A program made the position numbers and the translations under genes. Below the pieces are notes generated by a model that was given only the letters and a program-made list of their open reading frames with translations, made no database searches and had not been told where the DNA came from. From contig CM076191.1 in the NCBI GenBank assembly GCA_038277395.1, forward strand, positions 181,490,687 to 181,554,686: a stretch of DNA of 64,000 bases, read 5' to 3'. Position 1 is the stretch's first letter, and each line of letters opens with the position of its first letter. This stretch comes from Dryocosmus kuriphilus. Taxonomy: Eukaryota > Arthropoda > Insecta > Hymenoptera > Cynipidae. Shown piece by piece: positions 50,697 through 62,899 of this stretch.

Positions 50697-52845
50697 CCAC
50701 TGTGTTAAATAACGAAATAATAAAAATTCGACTTCACTAGAATTTTCGGCTTTTTTTGGGCTCTTGAATACGGCCAAAAACAATTTTCTAAAAACAACCC
50801 TTAAGGTACAAAATCAACCATCTTCCAAAAAATTCGATTTTTTGCTAATTTAATTGTGCCATATTTTTGGGCTTTTTTTGGGCTCCTCGAATATTCCAAC
50901 TACGATTTTTGGGCTCCAACCCTTAACATAAAAAACTACCCCCTTACTACAGCATACATATGACTTTCTTAAAAAGTAATCTTTTTCAGACTTTTTCAAT
51001 GCAAATAGAGTCTATTATTTTAGGGCTCATAAAAAATACCAAATCTGATTTTTGGGCTCCATCCCTTAGCGAAAAAAAAAAACCCGTCTTTACAGCAGAC
51101 TTATGGCTTTCCTAAAAAATAATCTTTTTCAGACTTTTTTAATGCAAAGAGAGTCTGCTATTTTTGAGCTCCTCAAAAATACCAACTTTGATTTTTCGGC
51201 TCCAACCCTTAGCGAAAAAAAACACCCCGTCTGTACAGCAGACTTATGGCTTTCCTAAAAAATAATTTTTTCAGACTTTTTCAATGCAAATAGAGTCTAT
51301 TATTTTTGGGGCTCCTCAAAAATACTAACTCTGATTTTTGGGCTCCCACCCTTAGCGCAGCAAACAACCCCCTTACTACAACATACATATGACTTTCGTA
51401 AAAAGTAATCTTTTTCAGATTTTTTCAATGCAAATAGAGTCTATTATTCTTGAAATCCTTGAAAATGCCTCTATAAAAATTCTGCATGGATTTCGAAATA
51501 TTTTGTTTCTAAAATTCTCAGATTAAAATTTTTAAGAAGCGCAAGAGAACCGATTATATAATTTATTTTTTTTATCAACAAGATATTAATACAGAGATCT
51601 AAAAAATTGGCGATATTAATAGTATCAGTCCTTATTTTTGAACAAGTTTCTTAATTTTGAGACGTAATTGAATAGAAATAATAAGGATGGATATGAGGAA
51701 CAAAGAGATTTTATTTGAAAATTTAACTGAGTGTTATAAAAAATTTTTCAAAAAGGAATGATCCCGTGTTGGTATTTTTGAAGAACTCAAATATAATAGA
51801 CTCTATTTGCATTGAAAAAGTTTGAAAAAGATTATTTTTTAGGAAAGTCATAATTCTGCTGTAGTTAAGGGGTAGTTTTTTCGCTAAGTGTTGGAGCCCA
51901 AAAATCGAAGTTGGTATTTTTGAGGAGCCCAAAAATAGTAAACTCTCCTTGCATTGAAAAGGTCTGAAAACGATTATTTTTTAGGAAAGCCATAAGTCTG
52001 CTGTACAGACGGGGTGTTTTTTTTCGCTAAGGGTTGGAGCCCAAAAATCAGAGTTGGTATTTTTGAGGAGCCAAAAAATAATAGACTCTATTTGCATTGA
52101 AAAAATCTGAAAAAGATTATTTTTTAAGAAAGTCATATGTATGTTGTATTAAGGGGGTTGTTTTTTACGCTAAGGGTTGGGAGCCCAAAAATCAGAGTTG
52201 GTATTTTTGAGGAGCTCAAAAACAATAGACTCTATTTGCATTGCAAAAATCTGAAAAAGATTATTTTTTAAGAAAGTCATATGTATGTTGTATTAAGGGG
52301 GTTGTTTTCTGCGCTAAGGGTTGGAGCCCAAAAATTAGAGTTGGTATTTTTGAGGAGCTCAAAAATAATAGACTCTATTTGCATTGAAAAAGTCTGAAAT
52401 AGATTATTTTTTACGAAAGTCATATGTATGCTGTAGTAAGGGGTTGGTTTTTTGCGTTAACGGGTTGGAGCTCAAAAATCTTAGTTGGCATTTTCGAGGA
52501 GCTCAAAAAAAGCCCAAAAATATGGCAGAATTATATTAGCGAAAAATCGAATTTTTTGGAAGGTGGTTGATTTTGTACCTTAAGGGTTGTTTTTAGAAAA
52601 TTGTTTTTTGCGGTATTCAAGAGCCCAAAATTTTAGTGAAGTCGAATTTTTATTATTTCGTTATTTAACACAGTGGAGGTGCCAGCTTGACTGTAAGCTA
52701 GCACCTCCACAAGAAAGTTGATTTTTTGAAAAAAGTAAAGGAGCTCAAAAATTTTTATTGGTGCCCAAAAAAAAGCCCAAAATTCTACGCTATACAAAAT
52801 CTCGAAATTTGATTGTGGAGGTGCTAGCTTAACGGACCTTATGAA
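50693..52845. mobile_element. Fold-back element made of opposed ~150-bp tandem arrays
   Basis: Outer sequence 'acctccactgtgttaaataacg' (50693) is inverted at 'cgttatttaacacagtggaggt' (near 52660). A further 170 bp ends 'gtgctagcttaacggacctt' (52845). The left arm has about four units (near 50886, 51034, 51176 and 51327) and the right arm about six in opposite orientation, each with 'ctcctcaaaaataccaactctgatttttgggctcc' and 'cagactttttcaatgcaaatagagtct'. The centre is 51480-51740. No ORF belongs to it. A partial copy lies at 30815-33904. Confidence 0.85.
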
Positions 52846-53285
52846 CGTGAAAAAACATATTTTGTCAAAGTGCATTGTTTGTGTGTTTTAAAAGATGCCT
52901 TCAGGTTTTATGAATTTTATGCATTTTCAGGTTTTGCAGGCTTCACATAATTTTTTGAATTCTAGTCTAAAAAGATACACACGTATCTGTTTAGACTGGA
53001 ATATACACAGCACTTTCGATTTCTATGTGTTTCATATGACGTCACTTTCCGTTTAGAGGTTTTTGGAGGACTACAAGAGGGCCTAAAGAGAGCAGGAGGT
53101 TTAAAAGAGGGCTAAATTAGACCCTCTTTTAGTCCTACAAAGTGGGAAAAATGGACTTATGTGCCACTTTGGAGGACTAAAAGAGGGCATAATCTAACAG
53201 AAATTAGGCCCTATATGAGCCCTCCTACGTCCTATTAAGTCCTGCAATTTGGAGGTCTAAAAGAGGGCTAAAATTTCGACTCGGG
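52846..53285. repeat. 'ggaggactaaaagagggc' repeat cluster with dyads
   Basis: 'tagtctaaaaagatacacacgtatctgtttagactgga' is a small hairpin (52970-53005). From 53065 to 53275 the word 'ggaggactaaaagagggc' and its complement 'gccctcttttagtcct' recur about six times. Resembles a MITE; ends not defined. Confidence 0.55.
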
Positions 53286-54601
53286 ACAATTCAACGTTCT
53301 AAGTATTAAACATTAATGGCTTTAAAAAAAGAATATTCAAAAGAAACTTCGTTGTAAACTTGTAGTAAAATTATGTCATCATGAGGAAGAACATAGGAAA
53401 AAGTTTCTCAATTTATTTCCGGATGCTGTGCACACTTAATTTTGGCATTCAGATCGTAAACAGCATAACGTTTTCAAGAACGCGAAGTACGGGGTTGGGA
53501 AAGAAAATTAATGGAATTGAACTTTGAGAACTGCTGACTAAGAGTCGAAAAGTTACAATAATATCTAGAATGTGTTTATTTTAAAATACAAAATAAATTC
53601 CAACTCGTATTTACCAAGTAATAGGATCCTTCTCAAAATGAAATGTGCAGTTATGTAGGATTTTTCTTCCCTGCATTTTTAGATAATTGAGAGCCATCTT
53701 TTCGTGTTTCAGTCTTTTGGAAATTATTTATAACTAGAAATTATGATTCTTATGTTTCTTATTAGCAGTCCAATTCTCAATATAAATATTTTAGGGTGGC
53801 CTCTAAAGACAAAAATAAATTTCTGATCGTTTCATTTGGTCATAAATCGTTAAAGAAGACGAAGAAGGTGAACGAATGAATGAAGTCGGAATAAATTATT
53901 CAAAAGCAGTCCAGAAAACGTAGAAATATTTGCAATTATTTTAAAAAACTGCGGAAGCTTTTTTTTAATTTAGACAATTTTAAAAGAAGTATAAAACATT
54001 TTAGTAGAATTCATGAGATTTAAAGAATTTTTAAAGGAAATTATTAACTTCATTAAAAATATGAATACTATTTTAAATTGTATGTAAGACATTCAAATTT
54101 TAATGCTCTAAAAGTCTACATTTTAGGAATTAAAATTTTTATTTAATAATAATTTTGTGATTTAAAAACTTTTAAAGAGTTACAAGTAATATGTTGAAAT
54201 TGCTAATTTATTTCTTTAACTTTCAAGTGGCTGAAAAATTCATAGAATTTATAATGTAGAATTAATAAGGTTTAAGGATTTTCAGGGCTTCCAATTTTCT
54301 AAATTTCAAACGGCTGAAAAATTTAGTTTCTTTTTAAGTTTAGATGTTTTCTAAACTGAAAGACTTAAAAAGTGTATTCTTTTAATTTAAAAGAAAATTA
54401 AAATTCTTTATCGAAAGATTTTTGAACTTTTAACTTATATTATTTAATATCAATATTCCATCTAAAAATGGTTATGTAAGCTTTATGTTTTAGTAAAAAT
54501 AATGAATTTGCTAAAACTTTCTAGAAACTAATTTTTCAATTTGGAGAAAAAAAAAAAAGCCCGAGTCTAAAATTACGAAAAATTTGTACGTTTATGTACA
54601 G
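53286..54601. other. AT-rich region without recognised feature
   Basis: 1.3 kb, with no domain-bearing frame on either strand and no TIR. Confidence 0.5.
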
Positions 54602-54603
54602 TA

Positions 54604-57600
54604 GGGTGGCTCAAAATGACTTTTTTTTGGACCACGCACCCCCCCTATTTTGTGAGGTTTTCGGAGAAAATAATTCCCTAATTTTTTATTTTTATTTTTT
54701 TTTTTATTTTTAGTGCTGCCTCAAGGGACCCGAAAAATACATGGGATTTTACATGGGAAAATGATGATTTTTAGAAAAATGAGGTACAAATTTCTGGGTT
54801 TATAGTTAGCTTTCGGGACATTATCAGAACTTTTTGGGGAGTCTTCAGGGAATAATTTCTGATAAACAACTTTAAATTTTCACCCGCCCTACCCCCTCCA
54901 GGAGAGCTCCAAAAATGCCCCGAAAAACAGAAATGGAGAATTTTGAACGAAATTGGCAGAAAAGAGTTTTGTTTACCATTTTTGCACTATAACTTGTTGT
55001 TACTCGATAAGACAAATATTTTTTATGATTTGTCAACTAATTTTTAATTGTTTAAACAATTTATATTTGTTTAAATAATCTTTTTTTTCGTCACAGCATA
55101 TTACGAGGCCATTTTTTGCGTTTAACCAGACACTAAGACATTTTCAAGGATACTTATTTATGTTTCAAGTGGTTTTAAATTGTTTAAACAATTTATTATT
55201 ATTTATTTTCAACTTTCTCCAAGAAACAGGTACAGACCTCTAGTTTCTTTTTAAATTTGCTCAAACTTGAAGTTTGAAATTAAATATACACGAAAATCTG
55301 ATGTCATGATATACTATTTTTGCAACAAATTTGTTTTTGTTTAAACAATTTTATATTATTTATTTGTAACTTTCTCAAAAAAACCGGTGGAGAACTCTAG
55401 TTTTTTTCATTTGCTCAAACTTGTCGCTTAAAATTAAATATTTACAAAAATCTAATGTTATGCTATCATTATTGCAACAAATTTGTATTTGTTTAAACAA
55501 GTTTATGTTATTTATTTGTAAGTTTCTCAAAAAAACCAGTGGAGAACTCTAGTTTTTTTTTTAATTTGCTCAACCTTGTCGCTAAAAATTAAATATTTAC
55601 AAAAATCTAATGTTATGCTACCATTATTGCGACAAATTTGTATTTGTTTCAACAATTTTTGTTTGTTGTAACAATTTTTTCCTAAAGAAAATGATTGATA
55701 GTTTGTATTTTCCGCAAATAGGACTGTCATTTTTAATTTTTTAAAGCTGATTTTTTTCTGAGAACATTTTGTAATTGTTTAAACAAATACAAATTTGTTG
55801 CAATTATGATAGCATAAATTAGATTTTTGTAAATATTTAATTTTAAGCGAGAAGGTTGAGCAAATTAAAAAAAAACTAAAGTTCTCTACCGGTTTTTTTG
55901 AGAAAGTTACAAATAAATAACATAATCTTGCTTAAACAAATACAAATTTGTTGCAATAATGACAGTATAACATTAGATTTTTGTAAATATTTAATTTTAA
56001 GCGACAGGGTTGAGCAAATTAAAAAAATACTAGAGTTCTCCACCTGTTTTTTTGAGGAGGTTACAAATAAATAACATAAACTTGTTTAAACAAATACAAA
56101 TCTGTTGCAATTATGATAGCATAACATTAGAGTGTTGTAAAAATTTAATTTTAAGCGACCAGGTTGAGCAAATTAAAAAAGACTAGAGTTCTCCACCGGT
56201 TTTTTTTGAGAAAGTTACAAATATATAACATAAACTTGTTTTTGTAAGCAAATACAAATTTTTTTATTTTGCAATTATGATAGCATAACGTTAGATTTTT
56301 GTAAATATTTAATTTTAAGCGACCAGGTTGAGCAAATTAAAAAAAACTAGAGTTTTCCACCGGTTATTTTGAGAAAGTTACAAATAAATAACATAAACTT
56401 GTTTAAAAAAATATAATTAGATTTTGTTATTTAATTTGAAGCGAAGCAAATTAAAAGAGTTCTCCACCGGTTTTTTTGAGAAAGTCACAAATCATTTGTT
56501 TAAACAAATACAAATTTGTTGCAATAATGTTGATTTTTGTAAATATTTAATTTTAAGCAACAGGGTTGAGCAAATTAAAAAAACTAGAGTTCTCCACATG
56601 TTTTTTTTTAGAAGGTTACAAATAAATAACGTAAACTTGTTTAAACAAATACAAATTTGTTGCAATAATGGTAGCATAATTAGATTTTTGTAAATATTTA
56701 ATTTTAAGCGACAAGGTTGAGCAAATTAAAAAAAACTAGAGTTCTCCACATGTTTTTTTGAGAAGGTTACAAATAAATAACGTAAACTTGTTTAAACAAA
56801 TACAATTTGTTGCAATAATGGTAGCATAACATTAGATTTTTGTAAATATTTAATTTTAAGCGACAAGGTTGAGCAAATTAAAAAAAAACTAGAGTTCTCC
56901 ACCGGTTTTTTTTTGAGAAAGTCACAAATCAATAACATAATCTTGTTTAAACAAATACAAATTTGTTGCAATAATGATAGCATAACATTAAATTTTGTAA
57001 ATATTTAATTTTAAGCGACCAGGTTGAGCAAATTAAAAAAAAAAACTAGAGTTCTCCACCGTTTTTTTGAGAAAGTTACAAATAAATAACATAAACTTGT
57101 TTAAACAAATACAAATCTGTTGCAATTATGATAGCATAACGTTAGATTTTTGTAAATATTTAATTTTAAGCGACCAGGTTGAGCAAATTAAAAAAAAACT
57201 AGAGTTCTCCACCGGTTTTTTTTGAGAAAGTTACAAATAAATAACATAAACTTGTTTAAAAAAAATATAAACTTGTTACAATTATGATAGCATAACATTA
57301 GATTTTTGTAATATTTAATTTTAAGCGACAAGGTTGAGGTAGAGTTCTCCACCTGTTTTTTTGAGAGCAATTAAAAAAACTAGAGTTCTCCACATGTTTT
57401 TTGAGAAGGTTACAAATAAATAACGTAAACTTGTTTAAACAAATACAAATTTGTTGCAATAATGGTAGCATAGCATTAGATTTTTGTAAATATTTAATTT
57501 TAAGCGACAAGGTTGAGCAAATTAAAAAAACTAGAGTTCTCCACATGTTTTTTGAGAAGGTTACAAATAAATAACGTAAACTTGTTTAAACAACAAAACA

Positions 57601-59116
57601 AATTTGTTGCAATAATGGTAGCATAACATTAGATTTTTGTAAATATTTAATTTTAAGCGACAAGGTTGAGCAAATTAAAAAAAAAAAAAACTAGAGTTCT
57701 CCACCGGTTTTTTTGAGAAAGTCACAAATCAATAACATAATCTTGTTTAAACAAATACAAATTTGTTGCAATAATGATAGCATAACATTAAAGTTTTGTA
57801 AATATTTAATTTTAAGCGACCAGGTTGAGCAAATTAAAAAAAAACTAGAGTTCTCCACCGGTTTTTTTTTGAGAAAGTTACAAATAAATAACATAAACTT
57901 GTTTAAACAAATACAAATCTGTTGCAATTATGATAGCATAACGTTAGATTTTTGTAAATATTTAATTTTAAGCGACCAGGTTGAGCAAATTAAAAAAAAA
58001 CTAGAGTTCTCCACCGGTTTTTTTGAGAAAGTTACAAATAAATAACATAAACTTGTTTAAAAAAATATAAACTTGTTACAATTATGATAGCATAACATTA
58101 GATTTTTGTAGATATTTAATTTTAAGCGACAAGGTTGAGCAAATTAAAAAAACTAGAGTTCTCCACCTGTTTTTTTGAGAAGGTTACAAATAAATAACAT
58201 AAACTTGTTTAAACAAATACAAATTTGTTGCAATAATGGCAGCAAAACATTAGATTTTTGTAAATATTTAATTTTTGGCGACTAGGTTGAGCAAATTAAA
58301 AAAGACTAGAGTTCTCGATCGGTTTTTTTGAGAAAGTTACAAATGAATAATATAAAATTGTTTAAACAAAAAAAATTTGTTGCAAAAATAGTATCATGAC
58401 ATCTGATTTTCATGTATATTTAATTTCAGACGACATAGTTGAGCAAATTTAAAAAAAAAAACTAGAGTTCTGTACCTGTTTTTCGGAGAAAGCTGAAAAT
58501 AAATAATAATAAACTGTTTAAACAATTTAAAACCACTTGAAACATAAATAAGTATCCATGAATATGGCTTAGTGTCTGGTTAAACGCAAAAAATGGCCTC
58601 GTAATATGCTGTGACGAAAAAAAAAAAATTATTTAAACAGTTATAAATTGTTTAAACAATAAAAAATTAGTTGACAAATGATAAAAAATATTTGTCTTAT
58701 CGATTAACAACAAGTTATGGTGCGAAAATAGAAAAACAAAACTCTTTTATGCCAATTTCGGTCAAACTTCTCCATTTCTGTTTTTCGGGGCATTTTTGGA
58801 GCTCTCCTGGAGGGGGTAGGGCGGGTGAAAATTTAAAGTTGTTTATCAGAAATTATTCCTTGAAGACTCCCCAAAAAGTTCTGATAATATCCCGAAAGCT
58901 AACTATAAACCCAGAAATTTGCACCTCATTTTTCTAAACATCATCATTTTCCCATGTAAAATCCCATGTATTTTTCGGGGCCGTTGGGGCAACACTAAAA
59001 ATCAAAATATGAAAAATAAAAAAATAGGGAATTATTTTCTCCGGAAACCTCACAAAATAGGGGGGTGCGTCGGTCTATCATTAAAAAAATGTGTCCAATG
59101 CATTTTTGAGCCACCC
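54604..59116. mobile_element. TA-flanked 4.5-kb fold-back element with satellite core
   Basis: The ends GGGTGGCTCAAAATGAC (54604) and GAGCCACCC (to 59116) are inverted, with TA at both borders (54602-54603 and 59117-59118). About 480 bp of inner sequence is also inverted (54604-55085 with 58640-59116). The core consists of ~155-bp tandem units: about three in one direction (55140-55740) and about eighteen in the other (55740-58530). No transposase. A third left end lies at 62424. Confidence 0.85.
55140..58530. repeat. Opposed tandem arrays, ~155-bp unit
   Basis: Unit: 'ttgtttaaacaaatacaaatttgttgcaataatg', 'gcataacattagatttttgtaaatatttaattttaagcgac', 'ggttgagcaaatt', 'ctagagttctccaccgg' and 'gagaaagttacaaataaataac'. 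Orientation flips near 55740. Many units carry small indels; one is shortened near 56430 and another near 57340. All frames here are shadows of the repeat. Confidence 0.9.
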
Positions 59117-59968
59117 TAATGTGCATTATTCAGTATTTTGAGAAAAAAAGAAATGAAACGTTTTTTGTACTTTTGTCCCCATATTTTATCCGGACTTTTT
59201 TTACTCGGGAAAGATTATTATTATTGCTAATTAATACTCAATATCTACGTAATTTGGTTGATCTAGAACATCATTTCATTCTAATACTGCTATTATGAGT
59301 AACGGTCATGCTTTGTATATTTTTTCTTCAGGTTTCATTATCATAAGCTAACACATTTTATAGCACATTTTATAGCACATACATCGCATACTCGTATTAC
59401 AGGTTTTAGTTGCTCATGAAAACGAGCAGAAGTCTTTTTTGGCAATCGTGAGATTGTTGATCGTATGTTCCATGTAATGAAGGTTCTTCGTCTTATTCGC
59501 CAATGGTCAGTCAAGAATCGATAGTTGGTGTCCGTTCCGAGGTACGACAGATGGTAATCACTTCGTTCGGCAAGGTTTGTTAGCAAGACCTTGGACTCGT
59601 AGATAGCAAAGACCCGCACCTCGATGTACAAGTTTATAATGATTACACATAAGGTGGGTGAGAATATTAATTAAAATCTTATTGCGATGTAGACCTTGAC
59701 TCTGGAATCTTCAGGAAACAATAACACGAACTCTCAACAGACAACAACTATCTTCCTGAAGGGCCTTACTGCTGCTGGTGAATAACGAGAGCAAAAGTAT
59801 TAAGAGGCCATCCATAAATTACGTAACAGCTGTTTTTTGGTGGGTGAACTTAGCCTATGGGCCTTATGGGATCGTTTTAATTAAAGTGTAAACCTGAGCT
59901 TCAAATTTGATACTTTTGAAGTGAATATAGGCACGCTAGGTACACTTTTCCTTGACCGAACCAGCGCA
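59117..59968. other. Region without recognised gene
   Basis: A 96-codon minus frame (59341-59631) has no family features. Nothing else was identified. Confidence 0.45.
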
Positions 59969-61584
59969 CAGTGGTCTGGAATAGGAATTTACTGTTCATA
60001 ATCGCCTACAGGTCGTATTTCTTAACCGATTTGGAAGTTTTTTTTTTAGAAATGCTCAGAATTCAATTTTTAAGAGAATTGTGGTTTGCTTTTTTTGAAT
60101 TTTTTTTCCCAGAACAATAATATATAAACAAATAAAGTGACAAAATTGCCTATTTCAGCTTTGTGAATTTTTGTCTCAAGAAAAAATACAGATAGAAACT
60201 CACTATCAGCTGGAAGTATTGCACCTGCGTTCATAGAACATGATTAATACAAAAAATATTTAAGTTATTATTATAAACAATTTTTATAAACAAGTTACTA
60301 TTAGTGTTTTTTTCTTATAAAAAAATTGTTTTTTTACGCTAGTTGATAATATTTTTTACAAGAATCATTATTTATAACAAAAAATTAGCATAAGTTATCA
60401 ATGACTATTTTTATAAACATTTTTATAAACAAATTACTCATAAATGAGTTTTTCTCATAGTTGAATTGATTTTTCTGACCAAAAGTGATTCACAATTGTC
60501 TTTCAAGCTATTTGGATACTTCAAGTTTTATAAAACATAAACAATATATATTGTTAATAACAATTTAATTAAACAATTTTCCCATTCGTCTGTTTCCTCG
60601 TAGAAAAAGATGGTTTTCTCGTCAATTATTTTTGAAGTGGCATTTATTACGACGAGTTACGAAAGAAATTAAATAAAAAATAATTTATTTGATTATTATA
60701 AACAATTTTTTGAGCAAAATTAAGATTTATTATTGTTACATGTTATTCAGTGTCCTATATCCAATTCTGGAATCACTGTTACTTTACTGTCGGAAAATTG
60801 CAGTGGAAACCCCGTCCCTTTTACATGTAACAATAATAAATCTTAATTTTGCTCAAAAAATTGTTTATAGCAATCAGATAAATTATTTTTTATTTAATTT
60901 CGTTCGTAACTCATCGTAATAAATGCCACTTCAAAAATAATTGACGAAAAAACCATTTTTTTCTGCGAGAAAACAGCCGAATGGGAAATTTGTTTAGTTA
61001 AATTGTTATTAACAATATATATTGTTTATGTTTTATAAAATTTGAAGTATCCAAATAGCTTGAAAGACAATTGTGAATCACTTTTGGTCAGAAAAATCAA
61101 TTTAACTATGAGAAAAAATCATTTATGAGTAATTTGTTTATAAAAATAGTAATTGATAACTTATGCTAATTTTTTGTTACAAATAATGATTCTTGTAAAA
61201 AATATTAGCAACTAGCGTAAAAAAAACAATTTTTTTATAAGAAAAAAACACTAATAGTAACTTGTTTATAAAAATTGTTTATAATAGTAACTTAAATATT
61301 TTTTGTATTAATCATGTTCTATAATTGCAGGTGCAATAATTCCAGGTGATAGTGAGTTTCTATCTGTATTTTTTCTTGAGATAAAGTTCACAAAGCTGAA
61401 ATAGGCAATTCTGTCACTTTATTTGTTTATATATTATTGCTCTGGGAAAAAAATTCAAAAAAAGCAAACAACAATTCTCTTAAAAATTGAATGCTGAGCA
61501 TTTCGAAAAAAAGAACTTCCAAATCGGTTAAGAAATACGACCTGTAGGCGATTATGAACAGTAAATTCCTATTCCAGACCACTG
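59969..61584. mobile_element. 1.6-kb near-perfect palindrome with hAT-like ends
   Basis: CAGTGGTCTGGAATAGGAAT (59969) pairs with ATTCCTATTCCAGACCACTG (to 61584). The arms of about 770 bp stay paired inward to ACATGT (60738-60743 and about 60823). The loop of about 80 bp contains 'cagtggaaaccccgtccc'. No ORF. The CAGTGNTCTG ends resemble hAT termini, but no 8-bp duplication is seen; the flanks ccagcgca and tgcagcgg are themselves nearly inverse. Confidence 0.85.
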
Positions 61585-62421
61585 TGCAGCGGGCGGGCGA
61601 CAAGAAATGCTAAAAATAGCCTACCATACGCGCAGCTCTCTCCCCTCACCGCGCTCTCTTCGCTGGGCCTGTCGAACTGCTCTACAAGCGCTGCAAACGG
61701 TTGTTGGATTTTCTCTCGGCTCTTTCCGCTAGATTTCGGGCCCCTCGACGCGCTCGTCGTTCTCTACCTAATATATGTAAGTAATCTTGTATAATACTAT
61801 TCCGCGTCTCCACCTCAGTGTTACGTAAACAGTGGAAAAAAAACATGTGACACGGAATAAAAATTTACTGATGCATCCACTGATACTGATACTTCAATAT
61901 ACAAATAACGATAAACATCTTTTTATTATTTCACCTGTTTTCAAAGCTAGCAAAGTCCATACCACATCTATTTAAGTATTCACTTCTTTTCTGGCGGCGT
62001 CTCCAGACGGACCCAATGTTTTTTGGAAGATTTAAATTTAAATTTCAGAATTTTTAAATTTTCTCATCCATTTTTTTTTTTGAAAATAACTTCTTTTCTA
62101 CCCAAAAATGAAAATCAAGAGGTGGAAGAGGAAAAAGTTAATTATTTTTAAAGAGCCTATATATGAATTTTAGCATCCGTCAGTCTTTTTAGCGGCCTGA
62201 TTATTTCTGAAATATCTTTTTTTTTTTAAATTTAAAAATAAAAAATGAAGGGAAAAAAAACAAAAAATAAAGTAGTTTGATCAGAATCTTGAATTTTGGG
62301 ATAATTTTGATTTAAAAAATTTCCACTTTTCTAAAATTATACAATATTCTTTCTCAGTAAAATATATATTATAGACAGAGGCATTTATTTCCTTACAGAA
62401 GAACTGAGGTAATGTCTGCAT
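61585..62421. other. GC-richer patch then AT-rich spacer
   Basis: 61585-61770 is unusually GC-rich for the window ('gcgggcgggcg', 'ctcccctcaccgcgctctc', 'cccctcgacgcgctcgtcg') without an open frame of note. The rest is AT-rich with poly-T tracts. Confidence 0.4.
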
Positions 62422-62423
62422 TA

Positions 62424-62850
62424 GGGTGGCTCAAAATGACTTTTTTTTTTTGACGACGCACCCTCCTATTTTGTGAGGTTTCCGGAGAAAATAATTCCCT
62501 ATTTTTTTTTTTTTTTTTTTGATTTATAGTGCTGCCTCAAGGGCCCCGAAAAATACATGTGATTTTACATGGGGAAATGACGATTTTTAGAAAAATGAGG
62601 TACAAATTTCTGGGTTTATAGTTAGCTTTCGAGACATTATCAGAACTTTTTGGGAAGTCTTCAAGGAATAATTTCTGAGAAAAAAACTTTCAATTTTCAC
62701 CCCCCCCCCCCCCTACCCCCTCCAGCAGAGGCCCAAAAATGCCCCGAAAAACAGAAATGGAGAATTTTGACCGAAACTGGCACAAAAGAGTTTTGTTTTT
62801 TCCATTTTCGCACTATAAGTTGTTGTCACTCGATAAGAAAAATATTTTTT
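62424..62850 (+). mobile_element. Solo left end of the 54604-59116 family
   Basis: GGGTGGCTCAAAATGAC preceded by TA (62422-62423). It then follows 54604-55025 closely (gtgaggtttccggagaaaataattccc, tttctgggtttatagttagc, agaaatggagaattttgaccg). It ends in the (TAA)n run, with no right end and no satellite core. Confidence 0.85.
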
Positions 62851-62896
62851 ATCATAATAATAATAATAATCAATAATAATAATAATAATAATCAAT
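62851..62896 (+). repeat. (TAA/AAT)n microsatellite
   Basis: ATAATAATAATAAT runs with 'tcaa' interruptions, between the solo TIR end and PLE 'E'. Confidence 0.85.
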
Positions 62897-62899
62897 AAT

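Noticed and set aside
55527..58045. Several short ORFs rich in 'QICICLNK' or 'FKQIQICCNN' peptides on both strands
   Set aside because: All lie in the ~155-bp tandem array and repeat with its period; they are translation shadows of satellite sequence.
59341..59631. 96-codon minus-strand ORF
   Set aside because: No known motif, and its end 'IKCAIKC' comes from a short local repeat; too weak to list as a gene.
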